In this document: one piece after another, positions 50,392-63,047 of the stretch
Layout: every line of letters begins with the position of its first letter
Position numbering within the stretch: position 1 is the stretch's first letter
From: Brassica napus
Lineage: Eukaryota; Streptophyta; Magnoliopsida; Brassicales; Brassicaceae
Length of the DNA: 64,000 nt
NCBI RefSeq assembly: GCF_020379485.1
Contig: NC_063444.1
Location: 1,436,652 to 1,500,651, forward strand
Direction of reading: 5' to 3'
Notes under the pieces: model-generated
The model's database searches: none
Told to the model about the DNA's origin: nothing
Seen by the model: only the letters and a program-made list of their open reading frames with translations
Made by a program: the position numbers and the translations under genes

Positions 50392-51410
50392 TCTTATATA
50401 TTAAAACAGAAGTCAAAACATTGATTCATGTGCGATTTTTTTAAAAAATGGACACTCAATAGAAATCAATTATTATTCATTTATTACTAATAATATGGAT
50501 TAATAATATATCATTCCTAATATAACATCGACTCCTAAAAATCTGGATTGGTTAACAAACTCACTTTGATTCATGTGTGATATTTTTATTTGGATCATCA
50601 TTTAAATTTTTTATTAAATGTATTTACTTAATGTTAATATATAATCTTTTAACTACTTAAATCATGATATAATTTGATATCTTTTAATTTAAAATATAAA
50701 TATATCTATTTAATTTTTTTAACAAAATGTGTTGAAAAACATTATAACAATATCTTAATTATCAAAAATTGTATATAAATATTTTTACTAATTTTGTAAT
50801 TAGTAATGAAATTAATGTTATTATACATTAATATATATACTCAGTTATCTTTTATAAACATTATATTTAACTATTTTTACTATTTTATAGTTATATCTAA
50901 CATTTTAAAATAAAATATTGTATTTAACTAAATATGATAAAATTATTTTAAACTGATAAATTAATATATTTTATTTTCACAAACATTAAAAAATTTATGC
51001 TAGAAATATAATATGTTGGTAGAACGGGTTAACATTAGTAAATTAGATAATTCATGTATAAAATTAACTTATCTTAAAATTTTATATATATATATATAGT
51101 TATTATCTTAAATGAATAAACATAAAAAATATTGATAAAAGAAATCTAGCGCTTTGAATTACGGATCATGATCATAATAATTGAATAAAAATAATTTTAA
51201 AATATATAATAAAAAATACCAAATATATGTGATGATTTGAAATAATCAACTAACTTACAGCATGAAAACTATCAAATTTTTATATTTAAAATAATTATAT
51301 ATAAACATTTAAATATATATGTAAGTAACTTAAAAAATATATTCTAATTATGTAATATATATATAAACATGAAAATTAATACCCGCATAGTTGTGCGGAT
51401 CCAAATCTAG
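50392..51410 (+). mobile_element. Non-autonomous Helitron B, directly abutting Helitron A
   Basis: The 5' end is TCTTATATATTAAAACAGAAGTC; the 3' end has the hairpin CCGCATAGTTGTGCGG about 10 bases before CTAG, followed by T. 1019 bp. It begins on the base after Helitron A ends, consistent with insertion at an A/T dinucleotide at the edge of the other element. Confidence 0.85.
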
Positions 51411-51525
51411 TAATAATTAAAAAGAGGTGTATGTATACATATATATGTGTCACGAAAATGAAGTTCCCATATAAAATTAGAAATATGCAATAAGTGGGAC
51501 CACACTTTGATTATAAAACGAGTTA

Positions 51526-52210
51526 TTCTTGGGTTCACCCCCTAGGGTGAACCTAAAGGTTCACCAACCAATAGAAAATTATCATTTTAAATCTAGTATC
51601 TTTTAATTATGGAAACCAAATAACTTGGCAAATTATATTATTTTTTCAAAATAAAATTTAAAAATAAATAAAAATAATATATAAAAAACGAATTCAAAAA
51701 AAAAATGTTGTCAACAAAACACTAAACCCTAAACTCTAATACTAAACCCTAAACTCAAATCCTAAACCCTAAATCCTTGGGTAAACCCCTAAACCCTTGG
51801 AAAAACACTAAACATGTTGTCAACAAAACACTAAACCCTAAACTCTAATCCTAAACCCTAAACCCTTGGGAAAACCTTAAACCCTTGGGTAAACCCTAAA
51901 CCCTTGGGTAAACCCTAAACCCTTAGGTAAACCCTAAACTCTTGGAAAAACACTAAACATTTGGATAAATTCTAAATTATAAATCTTAAACACTAAACTC
52001 TAAATCTTAAAAATAAATATTTTTTTTAAATAATATTTTTTAGAACTATTGTTATTTTTATTTATTTAATTTTTTTATTTTTTATTTTAATAGCATAATA
52101 TAATTTGGCAAGTTATTTTCTTTCCTTAATTAAAAGATACTAGATCTAAAATGACAACTTTCTATTGGTTGGTGAACCTAAAGGTTCACCCTAGGGGGTG
52201 AATCCAAGAA
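51526..52210. mobile_element. Long-inverted-repeat (foldback) element next to the F5H promoter
   Basis: The left edge TTCTTGGGTTCACCCCCTAGGGTGAACC and the right edge GGTTCACCCTAGGGGGTGAATCCAAGAA are inverted copies. The similarity continues inward for over 100 bp (CCAACCAATAGAAA, ATCTAGTATCTTTTAATTA, AACTTG.CAAATTATATTA). The 9-bp flanks AACGAGTTA and AAAGTCTTA agree at 6 of 9 positions, which may be an eroded Mutator-type duplication. The loop holds CCCTAAA-type repeats. 685 bp, non-coding. Confidence 0.85.
51717..51960. repeat. Telomere-like CCCTAAA repeats inside the foldback element
   Basis: Many copies of AAACCCTAAAC and AACCCTTGGGTAAACCC occur in the loop of the element. They resemble plant telomere repeats but are interrupted and embedded in a transposon. 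Confidence 0.85.
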
Positions 52211-52216
52211 AAAGTC

Positions 52217-52224
52217 TTATAAAA
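52217..52224 (+). promoter_or_regulatory. TATA box of F5H
   Basis: TTATAAAA lies 107 bases before the F5H start codon and only a few bases right of the foldback element. Confidence 0.6.
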
Positions 52225-52330
52225 CCAACCTTTCGTAACACATCCCAAAATGGCGAACTTTGCCTGATCAATTCCTGAGACCTTCCACAAACAATAGAAA
52301 AAACATTTCCCAGAAAAAAGAAAAACTAAT

Positions 52331-54753
52331 ATGGAGTCTTCTATATCACAAACACTAAGCCAAGTATTAGATCCCACCACGGGTATTCTCATCGTTGTCT
52401 CACTTTTCATCTTCATCGGCCTCATCACACGGGGACGAAGGCCTCCGTACCCACCCGGTCCACGTGGTTGGCCCATCATAGGCAATATGTCAATGATGGA
52501 CCAACTCACTCACCGTGGTTTAGCAAACTTAGCTAAAAAGTACGGTGGCTTGTGCCATCTCCGCATGGGATTTCTCCACATGTACGCCGTTTCCTCGCCA
52601 GACGTGGCTAGGCAAGTCCTTCAAGTCCAGGACAGCGTCTTCTCAAACCGACCAGCAACTATAGCTATAAGCTATTTGACTTATGACCGAGCCGACATGG
52701 CGTTTGCTCACTACGGACCGTTTTGGAGACAGATGAGGAAAGTTTGTGTCATGAAGGTGTTTAGCCGTAAACGAGCCGAGTCATGGGCTTCTGTTCGTGA
52801 TGAAGTGGACAGAATGATCCGGTCGGTTTCTAGTAACGTTGGTAAGTTCGTCACTCTCTATGTGCGGTTAAATATTTTAAAAGTGAACAATCATTTTTGT
52901 TAGTTTATTATGCATTTGTTTTCTGTGATATATGTGTATTTTAATAGTCAACCAAAAATATCGTAGGTAAGTCTATCAACGTTGGTGAGCAAATTTTTGC
53001 ACTGACCCGAAACATAACTTACCGGGCAGCGTTCGGGTCAGCATGTGAAAAGGGACAAGACGAGTTCATAAGAATTTTACAAGAGTTCTCTAAGCTTTTT
53101 GGAGCCTTCAACGTAGCGGATTTCATACCGTATTTCGGGTGGATCGATCCTCAGGGAATAAACAAGCGGCTCGTGAAGGCCCGTAATGACCTAGACGGAT
53201 TTATTGACGATATCATCGATGAACACATAAAGAAGAAAGAGAATCAAAACAGTATTGATGCTGGAGATGTTGTTGATACCGATATGGTTGATGATCTTCT
53301 TGCTTTTTACAGTGAAGAGGCGAAATTAGTGAGCGAGACAGCGGATCTTCAGAACTCCATCAAACTTACCCGTGACAATATCAAAGCAATCATCATGGTA
53401 AATATTTTTCACGAGGCACTAGTAACAGTCATTATTCTTAATGCGTTACGTCATAAAACTCATCTATTTAACCGGTTGTTTTCTCTGCACGTATATATTT
53501 TCTGTTTTTACAAGTAGTCTAATATAATATTAGAGAACTTGCGTATGCAGTCGTTTTATTGATAGTAGAAAAATACAAAGGTTTTACGTATATCACACGT
53601 AAATAAAATCACCGTATTGGAAAAAATACTATAAGAACATGATTATAGAGAGGTTCTTGGGGTGAAGTTTTTAGCGGAATATAAGATCATGATTATCCCT
53701 AAGGGTTTCTTAACAATTTTTTTTTTACACATCTTTTATCTAAATAAAAAAAAAATTAAAAAATGTACCAATCGCGGGTCGTCACGTGTCGGTGGGACCC
53801 GCGAACAGTCCACCAAACTCATCACAATCGATCCTTATCCTGCATCTTTTGTGACCGTTTTTTAAACTTTTTGTGGGCCCCAGGGCTAAGAAACACTTAC
53901 AAAACTATCGATATTTATGCTCTAAGAACCCGTCTCTTAACTTTTAACTAAAAAAATTATAAAAAAATTAAGAACTAGTTCTTAAATAAGAGTTTTAAAA
54001 GACGGTTTTTATCGTTTTTGATTAAAAATTAATAGATGAGTTTCTTATATTTCGCTAAGAACCCACCCTAAGAACCTCCAGGTAATCATGCTCTAACGTC
54101 ATGTGAATTGACTTATTTTACTTTTTCGATAGGACGTTATGTTTGGAGGAACGGAAACGGTAGCGTCAGCGATAGAGTGGGCATTGACTGAGTTATTACG
54201 GAGCCCAGAGGATCTAAAACGAGTCCAACAAGAACTCGCTGAAGTTGTCGGACTTGACCGACGTGTGGAAGAATCAGACATCGAGAAGTTGACTTTTCTG
54301 AAATGCACACTCAAAGAAACCCTAAGGCTACACCCACCGATCCCACTCCTCCTCCACGAAACCGCAGAGGACACTGAGATCGACGGTTACTTCGTTCCCA
54401 AGAAATCTCGCGTTATGATCAACGCGTTTGCGATTGGACGCGACAAGAACTCTTGGGTTGATCCCGAAACGTTTAGACCGTCGAGGTTTTTGGAACCGGG
54501 CGTACCAGATTTCAAAGGGAGTAACTTCGAGTTTATACCATTCGGGTCGGGTCGTCGGTCGTGCCCGGGTATGCAGCTCGGGTTATACGCGCTTGAACTA
54601 GCCGTGGCCCATATATTACATTGCTTCACGTGGAAATTACCTGATGGCATGAAACCAAGCGAGCTTGATATGAGCGACGTGTTTGGTCTGACGGCTCCTA
54701 AAGCCACGCGTCTCTACGCTGTCCCGTGCACGCGCCTTATTTGTTCTGTTTAA
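52331..54753 (+). CDS. FAH1: Ferulate/coniferaldehyde 5-hydroxylase, cytochrome P450 CYP84A1
   Basis: ER-bound P450 that 5-hydroxylates coniferaldehyde, coniferyl alcohol and ferulate, committing flux to syringyl lignin and sinapate esters (sinapine in Brassica seed). Three exons, 52331-52841, 52967-53397 and 54133-54753, give 520 aa, the family length. The N-terminal anchor (ILIVVSLFIFIGLITRG) is followed by the Pro-rich hinge PPYPPGPRGWP, the I-helix FGGTETVAS with the oxygen-binding Thr, KETLRLHPP (ExxR), FRPSRF, and the haem loop FGSGRRSCPG with the Cys ligand. All look intact. Intron 2 contains a MITE. Transposons reach to about 120 bp before the ATG. Synteny fits At4g36220. Confidence 0.96.
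53635..54093. mobile_element. Tourist-like (PIF/Harbinger) MITE in F5H intron 2
   Basis: Inverted ends GAACATGATTATAGAGAGGTTCTTGGGGTG and CACCCTAAGAACCTCCAGGTAATCATGCTC, with TAA on both sides (53632-53634 and 54094-54096). 459 bp, same family as 38775-38910. It fills most of the 735-bp intron. Confidence 0.85.
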
Positions 54754-56075
54754 GTTATGGTTCGAAGCACGTGGCGGGTGAAATGAAAGGTGGTTGGTAT
54801 GGTTGATGGTTCTTGAAAGTGGTGTGAGAAGTCAAACGAAGCCCTGAAAATTTGTGGATGTTATATAATACTATATGTTTATGTATTTGTTGTGTACACG
54901 TACACACGTGTGTTCTGGATGAAACATAAAGTGGCTCTTTATTTCGTTTTTCATCTTCTTTTGTGGGAATTTTTTCCTTGCATGAAATGTAAACGCTGAA
55001 AAATAAGATTTTTTTTTACAACTAATTTGCATATTACAAAAGTATACTAATGATCCAAGGATTTTGCAAACATAAGCATTTCCATCACTATGAGTCCAGA
55101 AAAGAGTTTGGCAACCGGTGAACTAAGTGAAAACTCATCAACGTTACGATTTGAGGAACCTAATGTTAGAGAAATTTGGAGGCGATAGCTTTCAATTTTT
55201 AGTTTTGAAAAGCCAATTATTTTCGTGTAGTTTTTAAAAAAGTCAGATCACTTGATAGAAAAAGTTAAATTCTAAACTCTTCACGTATTTTCTTATTTAA
55301 TTTTATTTTGTTAAGGTCGCGTCTTCTTTATTGAAAAGTTTTATAGTATATCTTATATATTCTCATTCATATGGAAAAACATTGTAGTCTTTATTGAAAA
55401 CGCACCTATCACTTATGTATCATGAATGTATGTGTTGATTACTTATTTTTAACACCATCGACGATCAGATTTCTAGATGGATGGCAAAATCCATGTTTAA
55501 ACTACTCACTTAAAAAATAATGTAACAACCAGAATGCATCAAGTACTAAACGATCCCTACTTCAACTACCTTGACGAAATCAATAAATTACAATTACTTA
55601 GATTTTTTGTAGCTACACGTAGCACATTCATTAACATATATGTAGTACCATACGTGGACTATCGAATATCACAAAATAATTGCAAACATATGGTTATCAG
55701 TATTAAATATGCCCCCTGAAAAATATTCAATCATATAGAAAATCTCCGAAAGATAATCAAAGCCTGTAACTAATTGGCGGTGCCTCCTTGACTTCACATT
55801 ATTTCGTGGTGGAAGGATAAGAAAATGACAAATTTATAGACAAGCTACAAGCTGTGAATTATGAAGCAATCATCGCTAATATTAGCTCCAAGCCAAACCT
55901 AACATTTAAGGCTTGAATATCTAAGCCATAGCTTTGTAAAGAACTTGGTTCGAGTAGGGTTTGTCATTGTCTTCTAGATAAGACAGCTTCTCGACCCATC
56001 TCCTATTCAAGTTATATATATACTGTTATAGCAGTACCACCAAAAATTGAGAAGGCGCTTAATTTGTGGTTTTTA

Positions 56076-56333
56076 AAGCATTTCTAATCCAACTTCAATT
56101 TTTTACTCTAAAATGAAATAAAAGTAGATATAAAATACTAAATGCTTCAATCCAACTTCCTATCTCACTTCATAATAAAGTTTATTTTATTTATGGAGTA
56201 ATCTATTTTTTTGTTTGTTCATTAACTCTATTATAGAGTGAAAAATAAAATGGAATTAAAGTACTTTTATTCCATATCAACTTTTACTCTATTTTGAAAA
56301 AAAAATGGAGTTTTACGTTTGGAGGAGATGCTT
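56076..56333. mobile_element. Tourist-like MITE
   Basis: The left end is AAGCATTTCTAATCCAACTTC and the right GTTTGGAGGAGATGCTT, imperfect inverted repeats, with TTA on each side (56073-56075 and 56334-56336). 258 bp, non-coding. Confidence 0.72.
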
Positions 56334-56471
56334 TTAATCATTTTTCTGAAAGATTCTTACTTGTGATTGTGGGGGACAATTCAGTCACGTGACCCCATTT
56401 CCATTAAAGATTTGTTGGACAACCATGCTAAGATTTCATGAAATAAATGCAGTAATGGATGGTTTTTAATA

Positions 56472-56706
56472 CTCCCTCCGTTTAAACTATATGATGTTTT
56501 AGAATGTTTATGTTGTTTCAAAATATATGATGTTTTAAAATTTTAAGGTTAATTTTAACTTTATTGGAAACTGTTTAACCAGTTCCTTTTTATAATTGGC
56601 TGAATGATTTTAAAACTATATTTTTGAAAATGCTTTTCAGAAGAATATAATTTTTTTAATCTTTGTGCAGTAAACCAAAACATAATATATTATGAAATGG
56701 ATGGAG
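56472..56706. mobile_element. Stowaway-like MITE
   Basis: The left end is CTCCCTCCGTTTAAACTATATGATGTTTT and the right AACATAATATATTATGAAATGGATGGAG, flanked by TA (56470-56471 and 56707-56708). 235 bp, non-coding. Confidence 0.72.
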
Positions 56707-58960
56707 TATATTTTACTAAAACAAACGAGGCGATGCATGTGTTTTATTCATTTACTGTTGATTGATTCTGATTTGGATGGACCACGAGAGCGGTGAAGAA
56801 AATAACATTGAGACCATGGACATCTCTCAAGTTATTTGTACACCCTTTCCAAATTTTAATAAAATATTCAATATAGTGAAATAGTTTTTAAATATGCATA
56901 AACCCTGATTTATAAACTTTTCTAAAGAAAAAAAATTGTTTGCAAATTGGGACTATGCTCAGTTTGAAAAGGCATGACAAATTTAATATGACCTTGAAAG
57001 GTAAAAACCTCGAACTTCTACTCACTTTTTCAGACGTACAAATACAAACAGAGTCCACGTTTAAAACTTTCAGATTTCAGTTTTTCGCCTTAATAATAGA
57101 GGAAACAAGAAGCCACGGTAGCTAAAAGAGACAATACGGTCAGAGAAAACGGTAACATGTGGTGGTGGATTCAGCACGACGACGCTGTAAAATAATAACA
57201 ACGCATAAGTTGTCGTCTTTCCCCGGCGTTGAAGAACGTTCAAACAAAGACGATAGTAATTAACAAACAAACAAAACAAAAGAAACCCATAATGTCTACG
57301 TATAATTAATTGCTTACTTTTTGTTCTTGTCAGCAGTTCAAACATGTGATATATATGATAAAGGAAAAAGGTCCCGTATTATTTTTCTCATGTACGAATA
57401 TGTTAGAATCTCAGTCTTCTTATTCATATTATCTGATGATTGTCAAATTTGGAGTTTGAACATTTATATGAAATCACTATATACCTGCGTTTTCTTGTCA
57501 AATTCCGATTTGCTACGTTGTCCATAAAGAGGTAAATGTTCTTATATATGATGGATTAGCTCTATCTCAAAATTTTCTCCTCTGATCATCACACCTTACA
57601 CCAATCTGAAAATAATTGTTGACCTCTCAATTATTTTTGTGTTGAAAGTGATCTGACAACCTTTCTGAAAACAATCTGTTAATTATTCACTTGAAAATGA
57701 ATCTTTTTTCATCATCTGATGAATGAATTATGAATTGCCTAATTGAAAGACCGGATAAAGTGATGGCTTAAGATATTTTAGATGTCTAAAATATTTAATT
57801 TCAACCAGCTTCATCATTTTTTAATAATTTCTAAGTTTACTAACCAATTATATTATTTTTATTAGTTGACAGATATTTGGAATAAAACTACCTAACTAAT
57901 ATTTTCGAAAGAAACAATACAGATGATTAGTCTGGTTCCAATTTTTTTAATCAAAGTCTACGACATAACTCTATTGTTGTCTTGCGCAGATTGCAAAATA
58001 AGAAGGTAAAACTCTCTATTCTCCTATCTATATAATAAGAAAATACATTGCACGTTGTTTACATCAAAATGTGGGAACAAAAACTTATACCTGTTTAAAT
58101 TAATTGGATGTTTAAATTACTAATTAAATTATAAAATTAAAATAATATATTAAATATCTGTTTTGTATGATATGTTATTATTCACAACTCACAAGTGATA
58201 AAATTTATATTATTTTATTTTCATAAAATTTTATATTATAATATATTAGTTATTATAATTTATGAATAATAAACTGTTGATTATTTATTATTTATATATT
58301 GTAATTGTCTAAAAAATTTATAAAATAATTGTCGCGGTTTTATGAGGTTTATCTCCTAAACATATTCATGACAGTTATATGCAAATATTAAAGATATTGA
58401 CAAATTTATAGCAAACTCGATGAGTTGTTATCAAGGCTGAAATTACTTTTACAAATGTGACAATAGAAACATATAAACAAACTTTGTTTTAGTTTATCGT
58501 TAGATTCACGATGTAATATATAGAACATGACACGAATATTGGTTTAAATTTATTTAATCCAGCTCTATATTTGTCATAGTTAATAAACATTATTATCTTC
58601 TTCTTTTTTGTCAACTAAACATTATTTATCTATTGATTGTAATACACGTTAACTCCATTTTTTTAAATGTCTCAATAACAAAAGGTTCGAAAGTTTTCAT
58701 TTTATTTTCATCAGAATCAAATTTTCAGAGAACGTTCAACGCTTGAAAAAACATTTCATAAAGATAATTACAAAACAATCATCAGAGAATCAAATTTTCA
58801 GTTTGGCTTTCTACAAAAGGAAACAAGAACGTTCAACGCAAGACAGTGGATTTAAAACGTTTCATTCAAAATAATTACAAAACAGAAGCTGTCGACGAAT
58901 GTCACAAACAAACATGTAAAGTTTAGTGAAAGTGTGAAACGTATCTAATTTGGTTTTCGT

Positions 58961-61900
58961 TTAGAGAGTGTCTCGAAAAACAGGGTAATAAGTGTCGATT
59001 TCGAGCCTCTCTAGGATTTGCTGAGTCTTCCATAGATATGAAGAGTGACCTTCCACCATATCGGTCACATCCACCTGTAAAATGTTGAAATCAAGAGGTG
59101 AAATAATACTAATTAACAATTGAAACTTTACAATTATCGAAAACGATCTCACATCTTTTTATTATTTGTAATAACAATCAGCTAGTAATGAATTTTTTTT
59201 GAAAGAGATAGCTTACATTTTCGATTCCAGGGACGCAAATGGGTTGTATTCCGGCTAACCCTTGGGATAATAGACTGTGGAAGCAACGGAGTTAGGTAGG
59301 GTAAATAAAAACTGAAATAATGTAAGTGTTATTATGTAATGAATGTACCTTGCGCGGAAGGCAACACCGAGGGTCCAATCATTTGTTGCATATACATTGA
59401 TGAATCTTCCAGCTACCATCTACCAAAAAGGACCGCATAAAATATTAAATATAAGAACTCATTCAATAGATTCGATTCTATGGGTGTGAGATGTTGATAC
59501 TATAGTAAGGTAATGAACTCAAAACAGAGTTTAATTTTACCTTTCTTACGTCTCGCCAGTTTTCGTTATTGATTGAAATGGGTGCTCCAAGAATAACAAC
59601 TCTTTCCACTAGTTCAGCTGCCACGTTAGATGTGTGGAAAGGAAACCTCACATTAAACAAAACATAGATTCGATAATTTAAGGCAATCTTCTCTAATTAA
59701 AACACATAGGAAACTACCGTTTTGTTCGGTTTCGGCCAGAGTCTGGAGGCATTTGAAGATGACACGCGCACCAAGCGAGAATCCCACGAGAGTAATGGGT
59801 CTGATATCACATAATTCGAAGCATAAATCATATACATATAGATTTAACTTTTAATAACTTCATTTACTTGCATCAGCGATGAACTCTTTACCTATTTCCT
59901 TGCAAGCCTTTTTGTAGCACTTCAGCTAGAAGTTTTCCCGCTTTATCCGACCTAAACAAATTGGATTATAGTAGCCATTAGCCACAGGTTTACTTAGAAT
60001 GCAAATACCAACACGCAGGTTTCAAAAGATTTGGTCATTAGTTGGAAATGCGATGTGTAAATGGTGCATCACTTTCATAGAACGACTACCTAGCTTGCTA
60101 GGGAAGGAGGTGTTACCTATCAATAGCAATACTCCATTTGCTATCTATGAAATCTGCAGCTACTAAGATTGTCGCTGGCCATGCCAATGCCAATAAAAGA
60201 GAGCTCAGAACAGTGTGCATTGCTCCTTGTTTCATCAATTCCATGGCCAGTCCTGCAGGAAATCATCATATTGATATCACAATTTTTCCTTAGAAAATTG
60301 ACATTGTTGTCACATTAACATGGTTGTTTAGTAGGATGAAAACCAATTACTTGAAGTAAGCCAATCCTGAATTGCAGTGCTCACTAAGATAAGATTCTTG
60401 GACTCCCATTGCAGCGTGTACCTGAAATAGTAAAGACCATACATTACGAAGCAGATATAGCACAATTCTTGAGAAGCAGACACAAACAACTGATGCAAGG
60501 AGCAGCTCGAGATATTAAATCCTGATTTCTATTTACTATACAAAAGTTTGAGCAGACGACATACCTCTCCAAACTACTAGTTAACCCTTGCCATGGTTTC
60601 ACAAAATCTTCTTCTTCAAAAACAACACCAGCAACCAAGACTTCCACTGCTAGCCGCTGTTACAATGATTTTCACATATCTTTCACATCAGTCAAAAACG
60701 GAAAAACTAATTATCAAATAAAGGAGGGAGAGGAGACACAACCAATTTCTGATACTCTCAAAATGCACACAAAGATCTAGTAGCCAATTGAAAATAAGCA
60801 CTCACTCCTTGATTATGATTTTCGCCAATAGCTTTGAATTCAAACTCCTCAAGATCCCCAATCCTCCTTGCCATCTTAGTCCCTGTGAGACCAGCTCCAG
60901 CAGCTGGATACGAAAACATTTTTAAAAGCAAGCATTAGTGACGCTGTAGACGCTCCCTCACAAAGAATTGATACATTCGTGAGGATGAAAGAGAAGCCAA
61001 AAAAACTAGTGGCTAATTGTATGCACACAAATACGACAAAAAGTGAACTGATCTACACTTATTCACCTCCAAATGATGCTGCAACCGCAACCGAGCCAGC
61101 AACAGTTCCAGCAGCACTAGCCGCAGCAGCAAACCCACCAGCTCCGATCACCGGCACCAGTGTGCCCAGTGTTGGTGCCAGTGCACCAAACCCCGCGGCA
61201 ATAGCTGGAGCAGCCAATCCTGTTTAATACAACCATGAAAACGAAATTAGGTAACCAAAACAAAATGCGCTTATATCAAGAAAGAAAGTTACAGGTTCAG
61301 GTTGAATTTTCCGTACCACCAGTGATGGCCATCAAAGTTCCCCCAGTTAAAGCAGCGGCACCAATGATGCCTCCACGCTTCCACTTAGCCCATGTACTCG
61401 AAGAAGATGCAGCATCCTGACCATTCATTTCAGCAGATTTCTGAAGGGCCATGGCAGAGCATGCCACCATTGTCTCAATTGCTTCCTAGAAATTGAAGAT
61501 CCAAATATATTATAATAATGAAACTAAATACGAAATTCTCATAAAACAAAACAATTGCCAAAACAAGAAGCACCGGAACCTACAGCAGTGCTAATTCCAT
61601 ATCAACGATGATACTATGTAAAAGTAAGAAACTTTACAATAAGGAAGAAGTAAATATACGAACCACTTTAATCCACTCAATGTTAAACCAGGTGGCGAGT
61701 AAACGGAGAGCAACGCGGTGACGAGCATCATATCCTTTTCTACGGCGAGTACATTTCTTAACCTCTTGATACTTATCCGACAAGCAAGCAGAGAGCAGCT
61801 CATAAAGAACATTGATCTTCCTCTGATGGCTAAGCAATATCAAATCCTCGACAGATTTATCATCTTCAACAACTTCAGGGTTGTGGCTTCCATCTCTAAT

Positions 61901-62666
61901 CACTACACCCGCTTCAAGACTCTCTCTTTCAGCAGCAGCATCCGACTCCTCCTTATCGTTAACCTTATCCTTCTCCACAGCTTTCGATTTAACCTCGGGA
62001 ACAGCGTACTTCTCGCGGCACTCGTTTTCGTACTCCTGATGCTTCTCCTTCTTAGCATCTATAGATAAAGAGCTCCGAATGCTATGAACCATAGCGTCAG
62101 CAGCTTTAGCTAAAGCCATCTCCTGCTCCACCATTTCGACGGAAGCTTCACTCGCTTCTTCTGAGAGTAGCCTCGTGAACTAACACAACGAATCAAAAAT
62201 ACAAGTTAATGAGCCATCACTTAATCAAAACGGTACCGGATCGATTGCGAGAATTAGCCATACCGCACCGATGTGATGCTTAGCCGGAGAAGAGTTAGCA
62301 GTCTCCTCGAGACCAAGCCAAGCTGATGAATCAATATCGAGACATCTGTAAATAGAAATGAATTATCAGGAACCAATTCAAGAATCGACAACGACGACGA
62401 CGACGACGAGATCACCTGAAAACGGGACGGAGAAGGCCCGACGTCTCGTGTACCCAGAGGTTAGGGTCATCGGAGACGGAATCGCCGCTACTGCAATTGC
62501 TTCTCCGTTCCTCGGAATGATCACACTCTTCGTCGTCGTCTAGCGCAGCGGGGATCCCCAGCGGCTGAGTCTGGTTGATTTGCGCTTGGTTTAGCGCGAT
62601 CGCGAACAACGCGCCGGCAGCGTATCTCTGCGTCGGAGTCAAATTCGACGTAGCTTCTTCCACCAT
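58961..62666 (-). CDS. DUF726/TMCO4-family membrane alpha/beta hydrolase (At4g36210-like)
   Basis: Fifteen exons in transcript order: 62666-62416, 62345-62264, 62179-61664, 61485-61317, 61219-61067, 60903-60806, 60656-60565, 60421-60351, 60252-60117, 59951-59892, 59800-59718, 59617-59541, 59419-59349, 59274-59217 and 59074-58961. They give 676 aa. The N-terminus (MVEEATSNLTPTQRYAAGAL) is followed by an acidic segment, a charged coiled-coil-like region (AERESLEAGVVIRDG) and a long run of Gly/Ala-rich hydrophobic sequence (GGIIGAAALTGGTLMAITGG on), likely membrane-inserting. The C-terminal DUF726 part has TLVGFSLGARVIF, a nucleophile-elbow-like motif, and ends HSSYLWKTQQILERL. The family is related to TMCO4 and yeast Mil1; its substrate is unknown, so I give no reaction. 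Confidence 0.92.
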
Positions 62667-62920
62667 GGCGCGGGAAAAAGGTAAACCGATCTCTTCTTCA
62701 CCGATCAGCTGAACAGAGAAGTTAGATCACCGTCAGATTTTGAAATCGCCGAGGAAGATGAACCCGTGACTAACGTTGAATGAGTCAATCCTTAGTTTTG
62801 ATTTTTTTTTTCCCGGGTCAAATAGCGACGAGACATCTGTCTTCACTCTGTTGACTCATCATACGAAACGACGTCGTTAGTGGTCATCTCCGAAAAAATT
62901 AAATCGCCATATGAAAAAAC

Positions 62921-62992
62921 TCCGTTGCCGGGACTCGAACCCGGGTCTCTCGGGTGAGAGCCGAGTATCCTGACCAGCTAGACTACAACGGA
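62921..62992 (-). tRNA. tRNA-Glu (anticodon CTC)
   Basis: 72 nt on the minus strand. Acceptor TCCGTTG pairs with CAACGGA; the D arm has TAGTCTAGCTGGTCAGGATA; the anticodon stem CTCGG/CCGAG encloses CTCTCAC with anticodon CTC (62956-62958 on the plus strand). The T arm CCGGG TTCGAGT CCCGG is perfect. All arms pair, so it should be functional. Confidence 0.97.
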
Positions 62993-63047
62993 TTGGTGTT
63001 CTTTCAGATAATGTATATCTGATGTACCTAAAATAGCAAAGATAGTA

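Larger units (their letters stand above)
54754..58960. other. Gene-free interval between F5H and the DUF726 gene
   Basis: Holds the 3' UTRs of both genes and two MITEs (listed separately). The rest is AT-rich; I see no further gene or RNA. Confidence 0.4.

Noticed and set aside
51717..51960. Possible true telomere or chromosome-fusion scar
   Set aside because: The CCCTAAA units are interrupted and sit symmetrically inside an inverted-repeat transposon, so they belong to that element.
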